Source: Wolbachia endosymbiont of Cylisticus convexus
GTDB taxonomy: Bacteria > Pseudomonadota > Alphaproteobacteria > Rickettsiales > Anaplasmataceae
Assembly (NCBI RefSeq): GCF_003344345.1
Contig: NZ_QPIP01000051.1
Coordinates: 1 to 12,503 of the forward strand
Reading direction: 5' to 3'
Length of the DNA stretch: 12,503 bases
The notes under the pieces are model-generated. The model had not been told where the DNA came from. It searched no databases and saw only the letters and a program-made list of their open reading frames with translations. Made by a program: the position numbers and the translations under genes. Below are positions 7,536 to 12,503 of this stretch, one piece after another; the first letter of the stretch is position 1, and each line of letters begins with the position of its first letter.

Positions 7536-7621
7536 GTAGCGTACTTAATTTATTTAGCAAAATTACTAAAATCTTTTGAATTATTTACTTTTTCCAAAAA
7601 CATAAAAATAATATGTAAGAC

Positions 7622-8224
7622 TTAATTCACCCTACTAAGCTCAAGGCTATTATTTGTGACAACTACTGTGTCTGCAATCTTATCGTGCCAAGTTTGGCAG
7701 CGTTTGTCGAAACTTGACCATATGAAACCTAAGAATAATGGTGCTGTTGACAATATAAAAGAAAAAAATCTTTTGGTTGCTTGTTTTAGAGTTAGTTTCT
7801 CAAAAGTTTGTGCATTCACAACTCTAAGCCCAAGTAAGAATTTTCCAGGTGTAGCACCAAACCTTATCCACATATATACCACATAGCTAAAAAGCATAAT
7901 GAATTGAACTATTTGATTTAGGATTAGTAGCTTAATGAGTTTACTCTGCATTGCTGTTTCCTCTGCAGATAATGGCACTTGCGTTTGATATTTTGCGGCA
8001 ATTTGGCCTAATATTTTACTGCTCTCTGAGCTCATGAAGAGTTGGCTTAAGGCTTGGCCGCAAAGCTGCAAGAACAAAACGATGATAATTAAATCAAGCA
8101 GCACTGACAAATAGCGCCTAAGTCCCGTTACGTAGCATATTCCATTTTCATCTTTCTTTATCTTTTGAATAGCACTTATAGAAGAAAAAATAGAAAACAA
8201 GCGATCAAAAAACTTGTGTAACAT
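7622..8224 (-). CDS. RDD-family integral membrane protein
   Basis: From the ATG at 8224 the product is 200 aa. It has three likely membrane helices, about 38-60, 97-119 and 152-170. Family signatures are visible: GLRRYLSVLLDLI (34-46) with the Arg and Asp that name the family, GATPGKFLLGLRVV (123-136), and the C-terminal DKRCQTWHDKIADTVVV (173-189). RDD proteins are small inner-membrane proteins, some linked to ion transport, but the substrate here is unknown. The frame stays open upstream to 8287, but those extra 21 codons lie in tRNA-Leu, so the internal ATG 23 bases past the tRNA is the proper start. The gene is probably co-transcribed with the tRNA. A weak hairpin followed by five T residues lies just downstream (7595-7616). 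Confidence 0.85.
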   Translation of the reverse strand: MLHKFFDRLFSIFSSISAIQKIKKDENGICYVTGLRRYLSVLLDLIIIVLFLQLCGQALSQLFMSSESSKILGQIAAKYQTQVPLSAEETAMQSKLIKLLILNQIVQFIMLFSYVVYMWIRFGATPGKFLLGLRVVNAQTFEKLTLKQATKRFFSFILSTAPLFLGFIWSSFDKRCQTWHDKIADTVVVTNNSLELSRVN

Positions 8225-8246
8225 AAAGCATTTTCCAATATTTGAG

Positions 8247-8329
8247 TGCCCCTGGCCGGACTTGAACCAGCATGCTTTTGCAAGCAACAGATTTTGAGTC
8301 TGCCGTGTCTACCATTCCACCACAGGGGC
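8247..8329 (-). tRNA. tRNA-Leu (anticodon CAA)
   Basis: The minus strand folds into a complete class II tRNA of 83 nt. The acceptor stem GCCCCTG pairs with CAGGGGC (8323-8329 with 8248-8254), with discriminator A at 8247. The D-arm includes GGTAGA. The anticodon stem GCAGA/TCTGT encloses the loop CTCAAAA, giving anticodon CAA, which reads UUG codons. A long variable arm (TGCTTGCAAAAGCA) is characteristic of leucine or serine, and the T-arm is GCTGG-TTCAAGT-CCGGC. CCA is not encoded. The G at the discriminator-adjacent end and the GGTGG D-stem start agree with bacterial leucine tRNAs. It sits just upstream of the RDD gene on the same strand. Confidence 0.96.
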
Positions 8330-8337
8330 CTACTTTA

Positions 8338-8365
8338 ATGCTATAAGCAACACAGGATTAGTCAA
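8338..8365 (-). promoter_or_regulatory. Candidate promoter for tRNA-Leu and the RDD gene
   Basis: On the minus strand TTGACT (complement of 8360-8365, 5/6) is followed after 16 bp by TAGCAT (complement of 8338-8343, 4/6), just 8 bases before the tRNA 5' end. An alternative -10, TATAGC, would give a short 14-bp spacer. The position fits a tRNA promoter; the -10 is poor. Confidence 0.4.
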
Positions 8366-8431
8366 ATTTTTTCTCTTTCAAGTAAGGACTGAATATTCTA
8401 CAATAATCAATCATTACTCTGAAAACTTAAA

Positions 8432-9874
8432 ATGAATGAATTAGCTAATCTTATTGATTCAAGAGAAGAAATATGTAAATTACCGCATAATTTAGAAGCC
8501 GAGCAAATGCTCATTGGTGCAATGGTTCGTGATAATAGAATTTGTGATGCAGTCGAAGATATAATTGCAGCAGATAATTTCTATGATCCACTACATCAAA
8601 GCATTTTTACCCAAATATCTAAAACCAGAAAACACGGTATAGTTGCTAATGAACTGAGCCTCAAGATGTTTTTCGAGAATGATAAAGCATTTGCCGAATG
8701 TGGTGGAGTTGAGTACTTAGCAAAGCTTGCTGCAAAGGCAAGTATTGCACTTGATATCTATAGTTTGACCAGAATAATCCGTGATACTTATTTAAGAAGA
8801 TGCTTAATCAAGCTCGGGCAGGAGATAGTTGACGATAGTTATAACTACAACATTGAAAATCCTGCACAGGTACAAATTGAGCAAGCAATGACAAAATTGT
8901 TCAACTTAGCAGTAAAAAAGCAAGGTGAGAAGACATATATAAAGCTTGCAAGTTCAATTAAAGATGTAGTTGAGAAGATCAGCAAGCTGAAGAATAATCC
9001 AGAGGCTCTAGGTATTACAACCGGACTTCAAGATCTAAATCAGCTTCTTGGTGGTTTGCAGAAATCTGATCTGTTAATTATAGCTGCAAGGCCCTCAATG
9101 GGGAAGACAGCATTGGCGCTGAACATCGCACTTAACGCTTGTAAGATTTTGCAAAAAAGAACAGATAAACAACACTACGTAGCGTTTTTCTCACTTGAAA
9201 TGTCAGCAGAGCAATTGACCGCAAGATTGATTACTATAGATTCAGGCATTGGTTATTATAAGGCACTGACTGGGAGAATTAGTGATTTTGAATTACACGA
9301 ATTCATTAATGCTAGTACGGATCTATCCGAATTACCTTTCATCATAGATGACACTCCTGCACTATCAATTAGTGCCCTTCGTACCAGAATACGTCTGCTA
9401 TATCAACTATACAATGTAGAAGTGGTATTTATCGATTATCTACAGTTAATTCGAGGAACAACAAAGAGAAGCAATGAAAATAGAGTGCAAGAAATCTCAG
9501 AAGTGACGCAAGGTTTGAAAGCAATTGCAAAGGAACTGAATATTCCCATTGTCGCACTATCGCAGCTCTCTCGTTCTGTTGAGCAGAGGGATGATAAGAA
9601 ACCACAACTTTCTGATTTGCGTGATTCAGGAAGCATAGAGCAGGATGCAGATATAGTAATGTTCCTCTATAGAGAAGAATATTATGAATTAAGAAAACAG
9701 CCAAATGAAGGGAGTAATAAACATCGAGAGTGGCAAGAGAAAATGGAGAAAATTAGAAATATTGCAGAACTGATTATTGCAAAACAAAGAAACGGACCAA
9801 TTGGTAGTGTGAAGCTACATTTTGACTCTAACAGAGGTGCATTTAAAGATTATACAGAAAGATATAGTCTCTAG
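8432..9874 (+). CDS. dnaB: Replicative DNA helicase DnaB
   Basis: DnaB is the hexameric 5'-3' helicase that unwinds DNA at the replication fork and recruits primase. The 480-aa protein is full length. The N-terminal primase-interacting domain covers about residues 17-120 (LPHNLEAEQMLIGAM at 17-31). The RecA-like motor begins near 193 with ITTGLQDLNQLLGGL. Walker A is ARPSMGKTA (219-227, Lys-225), the catalytic Glu-256 lies in FFSLEMS, Walker B is VVFIDYLQL (331-339), and LSDLRDSGSIEQDAD (393-407) and AKQRNGPIG (450-458) complete the helicase motifs. No intein interrupts it. It is divergent from tRNA-Leu. A weak promoter-like pair (TTTCAA at 8376, TACAAT at 8399, 17-bp spacer) lies upstream, and the ATG has no strong ribosome site. 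Confidence 0.95.
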   Translation: MNELANLIDSREEICKLPHNLEAEQMLIGAMVRDNRICDAVEDIIAADNFYDPLHQSIFTQISKTRKHGIVANELSLKMFFENDKAFAECGGVEYLAKLAAKASIALDIYSLTRIIRDTYLRRCLIKLGQEIVDDSYNYNIENPAQVQIEQAMTKLFNLAVKKQGEKTYIKLASSIKDVVEKISKLKNNPEALGITTGLQDLNQLLGGLQKSDLLIIAARPSMGKTALALNIALNACKILQKRTDKQHYVAFFSLEMSAEQLTARLITIDSGIGYYKALTGRISDFELHEFINASTDLSELPFIIDDTPALSISALRTRIRLLYQLYNVEVVFIDYLQLIRGTTKRSNENRVQEISEVTQGLKAIAKELNIPIVALSQLSRSVEQRDDKKPQLSDLRDSGSIEQDADIVMFLYREEYYELRKQPNEGSNKHREWQEKMEKIRNIAELIIAKQRNGPIGSVKLHFDSNRGAFKDYTERYSL

Positions 9875-9882
9875 TGGTCTTT

Positions 9883-9926
9883 AGGAAATGTGGGAGTATT
9901 CAACAAATCATACGAGTCAAGTTAAG
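9883..9926 (+). repeat. Copy A of a short repeat, possible IS481 fragment
   Basis: The 18 bases at 9909-9926 (CATACGAGTCAAGTTAAG) match 11463-11480 at 17 of 18 positions in the same orientation. A looser match continues on the 5' side: GAGTATT and AGGAAAT recur in the same order and nearly the same spacing in both. The copy starts 9 bases after the dnaB stop. The second copy adjoins an IS481-like transposase fragment, so this one may be a smaller piece of the same element, or both may belong to a dispersed repeat family. Confidence 0.5.
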
Positions 9927-10001
9927 GAAAAATAAGAATGAAGAGGATAGAATAATAAGGTATAAGTTCTGCAAGATACATTTTTAGTGAGAGAAGCAAC
10001 A

Positions 10002-10133
10002 ATGAATAAAATAACTCGCTTATCAAAGAACCTCAATGAATTTTTAATGAAAAAGCAATCAATTAAGACAGAAAAGAAAGAGGTAATTTCACTAGGCTCT
10101 GTGAACAAAATGTTAGCAGGTCAAATTAATTGA
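10002..10133 (+). CDS. Small ORF of unknown function, 3' end supplied by an IS
   Basis: A 43-codon frame begins at an ATG preceded by AGAGAAG and reads MNKITRLSKNLNEFLMKK, a lysine-rich helical-looking sequence without recognisable family. After 31 codons it runs into the left end of the IS5-family element, whose bases encode the last 12 residues. Rejoining the sequence across the IS with one TA removed gives a short frame that stops after about 35 codons. It may be a remnant of a larger gene, a genuine small protein, or chance. I assign no function. Confidence 0.25.
   Translation: MNKITRLSKNLNEFLMKKQSIKTEKKEVISLGSVNKMLAGQIN
10095..10116 (+). repeat. Left terminal inverted repeat of the IS5-family element
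   Basis: These 22 bases match the complement of 10900-10921 at 21 positions; the only difference is base 18 (G here, T in the other end). The first 17, GGCTCTGTGAACAAAAT, are identical. Confidence 0.88.
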
Positions 10134-10196
10134 GGGCAGGAAGTATAAAAAAGCGGTAATTTAACCTAATGATCATAAATATAGAGAAGTTACCGT

Positions 10197-10903
10197 ATGA
10201 AATATCACATAAAAAAGGAAATTTGGAAGCAAATTTTTGCATTTTTAAAGAGCACAAAAGGAATACACAGTAAAAATGAGGAGAAGTTAAGAATATTTAT
10301 GGAAGCAGTGTGGCAAAATGGCTGCCAATGACCAAGAATTTACGGTAATTACAGGAGTATACGTAGGAGGTTTAAAAAGTGGTGCGAAAAGGGAATTTTG
10401 GCAAAATTACTTAAGTATGCACAACAAGATCCAGATTTGGAAATCTCCATAATTGATGGAACAATCATCAGATCTCATTCATGTTCAGCTGGATATAGAA
10501 AAGATTCTCAGGCTCAAGAGGCCTTAGGGCGGAGAACTGAAATTCATGCACTTGTTGATGCATTGGGAAATCCACTCAAATTTATTCTGACCTTAGGCCA
10601 AAGGAACGCAGGCATCACAGTTCTGACTAAAAATGTCTCTAGCTCCACTGTAGTAGCCGATAAAGGCTATATGCTTTTATTGCTAGTCTTGAAAGCAAAG
10701 GATGCACTGTTGTTATTCCACCAAAGCGGAATCGTAAAGTGCAGAAACATTATGATGAGCATATTTATAAAGAGCGGCATCTGATTGAGTGCTTCTTCGG
10801 GAAAATTAAAAATTTTAAACGCATTTTCTCTCGTTTTGATAAGACTGCTGAGGTCTTTATGGGTTTTTTGAATTTTATCAGAGTACTCATATGGTTATTC
10901 TAA
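10197..10903 (+). pseudogene. IS5-family DDE transposase, inactivated
   Basis: The frame starts with ATG at 10197 (KEIWKQIFAFLKSTKG), reaches an in-frame TGA at 10329-10331 after the GCQ residues, and continues in the same frame through YGNYRS, RFKKWCEKGILAKLLKYA and the first catalytic Asp in IDGTIIRSHS (10455). The second Asp is in VVADKGY (10659). After GY the frame is lost by an apparent 1-base deletion near 10670. The remainder reads on in the next frame as ASLESKGCTVVIPPKRNRK and the glutamate motif ERHLIECFFGKIKNF (Glu at 10787), ending at TAA 10901-10903. The protein also looks shortened around 10525-10545 and 10605-10625 compared with the family as I recall it. All three DDE codons survive, so decay is recent. 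Confidence 0.85.
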
Positions 10904-10921
10904 AATTTTGTTCACAGAGCC
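10900..10921 (-). repeat. Right terminal inverted repeat of the IS5-family element
   Basis: Reads GGCTCTGTGAACAAAAT inward from 10921 on the minus strand. It overlaps the transposase stop codon at 10901-10903, which is common in compact insertion sequences. Confidence 0.88.
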
Positions 10922-10999
10922 TAGTTTTATGTGTGTGATTCATAGAGGTTATTACAGCTGATTTGTCAAATCAAGTCTGAACTCGAAATAGGTAATCTG

Positions 11000-11472
11000 T
11001 TAAGAGATTTTATATTTTTGAAGTGATCTTAACCTCTGATCGTGCTTGTAATTTTGCATGACAAATGGCTCTTTTGACAAGATATAATTTTTTTGCACTT
11101 CACTTAAACAAGGAATTGTACTTTCTAGTTCTTTGCCATGGAGTTTTTCCTTGAAGAGTACTATGAGAACGTTGTTTATTATAATATTCTTCCCAACCTC
11201 TAAGTTTAATTTGCAGTTCAGGATCCTTGATGTTAACGCTACTATAAAATTCATCTAAATCTGTACGCTGTGCTCTTTCCACTTTGCCATTTAAATGTGG
11301 AGAAAACGGCTTAATAGGACGAAATTTAATTTTCCATTCTCTAAGCACATTCCTGCACCTCATAAGCAAAAAATTCCTGCCCTCTATCAGTTTGAATTCT
11401 TTGACAATGAAAGGGCATTCTTTTTCTTAGCTGTTCAAGGAAATCCAGAGTATTTTTTGAAGCATACGCGTC
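11000..11472 (-). pseudogene. IS481-like (rve integrase core) transposase fragment
   Basis: Only the C-terminal half remains, spread over three frames. The upstream piece reads YASKNTLDFLEQLRKRM and IQTDRGQEFFAYEVQEC, giving the second catalytic Asp. A 1-base shift near 11346 leads to LREWKIKFRPIKPFSPHLNG and KVERAQRTDLDEFY with the catalytic Glu, then YYNKQRSHSTLQGKTPWQR. A second shift near 11127 leads to STIPCLSEVQKNYILSKEP and a short basic tail ending at TAA 11000-11002. The order SPHLNGKVER...GKTPWQR is characteristic of the IS481 branch of integrase-core transposases. The N-terminal helix-turn-helix and first catalytic Asp are missing. The break coincides with the repeat at 11463-11480. 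Confidence 0.75.
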
Positions 11473-11480
11473 AAGTTAAG
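11438..11480 (+). repeat. Copy B of the short repeat
   Basis: CATACGCGTCAAGTTAAG at 11463-11480 pairs with copy A at 9909-9926 (one mismatch), and the weaker similarity extends to 11438. The two copies are direct repeats about 1.55 kb apart and enclose the IS5-family element and most of the IS481 fragment. Confidence 0.5.
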
Positions 11481-11542
11481 AGAATACACCCAATATAGCA
11501 ACCATTTAAGATAGGTATCTTATTTGTTATATTTATTTTTAG

Positions 11543-11699
11543 AGCTATATAAGACTTGATGAACTAAAAGGGAAACCACACAGTGTGAATTATATGCTAA
11601 ATTGTGTGCAATTCTCATGAGTTGTACAAAACTAAAAAAGAATACAGTTTAATAAAGGCATTTATTGAGCTAAAAAGGCGGATTAGAGAGTTATTTTAG
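11543..11699 (+). pseudogene. Unrecognised frameshifted gene remnant
   Basis: Two overlapping plus-strand frames join into one plausible protein segment. The first, from 11543, reads SYIRLDELKGKPHSVNYML and ends at a TGA near 11620. A 1-base shift at that point gives HELYKTKKEYSLIKAFIELK and RRIRELF, ending with TAG at 11697-11699. The joined segment of about 50 residues looks like ordinary protein (helical, basic, low in stop-prone codons), but I do not recognise a family. It has no start codon in a sensible place and lies between two transposase relics, so it is probably the tail of a degraded gene. It may also be chance. Confidence 0.35.
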
Positions 11700-11732
11700 T
11701 ATTATAGCCCTTCTCATAACAGTCCAAAAAGC

Positions 11733-12474
11733 TCATAGAAAAGCAGAATCAACAGCATAACGAAAAGATGTGAATAGAGTTCCTGATTCTGTTTTTTATA
11801 GCAAACCAATGATGCTCAATTTTGTTAAAATCTGGAGAATACGGAGGCAGATATAAAATTTCTGCACCAACCCCTTTAGCAAGTTCGGTAATCTTATTAG
11901 ACTTATGAAAAGTAGCATTATCAAAGTTTGTCCAGATCGGTGTCAGAAATTGCTCAAACCATTTATTAACATATTGCAGTGGCCTTCAAAGATTAACGGA
12001 GCAACTATTTTTCTTCCACTTAAGGCTGCAACCATGCTGATTCCAGATTTTAGGGCTGTCCTTTCTGGCAATATCCATAGGGATAGTCTTCGGTATTATC
12101 AATACCAGATTCATCTATATATACTAAGTTTTGAGGTTCTTTTGTCGCTATAACCCTTACAAATTGAGCTCGCTTTTCCTCATTTCTTTCTTTGTATCCG
12201 TAAGTCTTGTGAATCCTATATTTTTAAGTGCTCGATTGTCTACTAATATTGCACCAGCATCTCTGACTGAGTTTTGCCACCTTGCAAATGCATTCCAGTC
12301 GGTAATTTTATGGTTATAGCCCACGTTTTTGACTGAAAATCTCCCGTTTTCTCACGTCTTTTCTTCCACTCATATAAAGTTGTTTTTCCGATCTTAAATC
12401 TCTTGGCAATAGTTTTCTCCTTCATCCAACGCTTCCATTACCTTTTTCCTTACGTCATAACTATTTACCTTCAC
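11733..12474 (-). pseudogene. IS630-like DDE transposase, broken by multiple frameshifts
   Basis: Reading from 12474 (GTG) on the minus strand, family-like blocks appear in order but in changing frames: VNSYDVRKKVMEALDEG; the helix-turn-helix TIAKRFKIGKTTLYEWKKRR (about 12350-12415); RALKNIGFTR; KTYGYKERNEEKRAQFVRV; NLVYIDESG with the first catalytic Asp (12113-12115); SMVAALSGRKIVAPLIFEG; FDNATFHKS with the second Asp (11920-11922); ILYLPPYSPDFNKIEHHWF with the catalytic Glu (11815-11817); and FRYAVDSAFL ending at TGA 11733-11735. At least five frame changes and several short deletions separate them, so no functional protein is possible. The DNATFHKS and LPPYSPDxNKIE motifs are diagnostic of the IS630/Tc1-mariner group. 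The outer end lies at or beyond the contig edge. Confidence 0.85.
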
Positions 12475-12503
12475 TACTATAAATCCATATCTTACTCTTT
12501 TTC

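Larger units (their letters stand above)
10095..10921 (+). mobile_element. IS5-family insertion sequence, complete ends, dead transposase
   Basis: The 827-bp element is bounded by terminal inverted repeats matching at 21 of 22 bases, beginning GGCTCTGTGAACAAAAT at each outer edge. It is flanked on both sides by TA (10093-10094 and 10922-10923), consistent with a 2-bp target duplication of the kind IS5 relatives make. It contains one transposase frame on the plus strand, now inactivated. Intact ends mean it could still be moved by an active transposase from another copy; that is inference. Confidence 0.85.

Noticed and set aside
7595..7616. Hairpin ACATA-7 nt-TATGT followed by five T residues as RDD terminator
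   Set aside because: A five-pair, nearly all A/T stem would be unstable; mentioned with the RDD gene but not listed as a terminator.
9429..9704. Minus-strand frames of 91 and 66 codons
   Set aside because: Both sit opposite the Walker B and arginine-finger region of dnaB; composition follows the complement of conserved helicase codons.
9917..10108. Minus-strand 63-codon frame starting in the IS end
   Set aside because: It begins inside the terminal inverted repeat, is hydrophobic only because the opposite strand is lysine-rich, and has no ribosome site.
10959..10973. Palindrome TGATTTGTCAAATCA downstream of the IS5 element
   Set aside because: Symmetry is perfect around one base but no gene or promoter is placed to use it; probably chance in AT-rich DNA.
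11295..12319. Several plus-strand frames of 62-82 codons
   Set aside because: They lie opposite the IS481- and IS630-like relics, whose minus-strand motifs (SPHLNGKVER, DNATFHKS, LPPYSPD) explain the coding signal.

Overview
The window is an AT-rich bacterial contig, most likely from Wolbachia or a close relative in the Anaplasmataceae (Rickettsiales). The case rests on low GC, small housekeeping genes in scattered order, Rickettsiales-like protein sequences (a long nitronate monooxygenase, RNase D, type I dihydroorotase, DnaB), a lipase/coiled-coil/transmembrane protein of endosymbiont type, and a cluster of decayed insertion sequences. No database was searched, so the genus is an inference.

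Layout. Bases 1-13 are not biological: they match the 3' end of the Tn5/Nextera mosaic-end adapter, so base 1 is a raw contig end. Bases 14-200 hold the first 62 codons of an unrecognised minus-strand gene. It lies behind a perfect-consensus sigma70-type promoter that is embedded in two palindromes. Bases 276-9874 are a housekeeping block: nitronate monooxygenase-like flavoprotein (-), dephospho-CoA kinase coaE (+), RNase D rnd (-), dihydroorotase pyrC (-), a 793-aa class 3 lipase with a long coiled coil and two C-terminal membrane helices (-), an RDD-family membrane protein (-), tRNA-Leu(CAA) (-), and replicative helicase dnaB (+).

Bases 9875-12503 contain no confidently intact gene. They hold a short repeat, a small ORF cut by an IS5-family element (perfect ends, dead transposase), an IS481-like transposase fragment, an unrecognised frameshifted remnant, and an IS630-like transposase broken by several frameshifts. 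The contig stops just beyond this last element, as assemblies often do at repeats.

The genes do not form one pathway. They cover CoA synthesis (coaE), pyrimidine synthesis (pyrC), RNA processing (rnd, tRNA-Leu) and replication (dnaB). The most distinctive gene is the lipase, a plausible host-directed or membrane-remodelling protein. The most distinctive regulatory site is the promoter at 242-270. I found no CRISPR array, toxin-antitoxin pair, phage module or clearly new multi-gene system.
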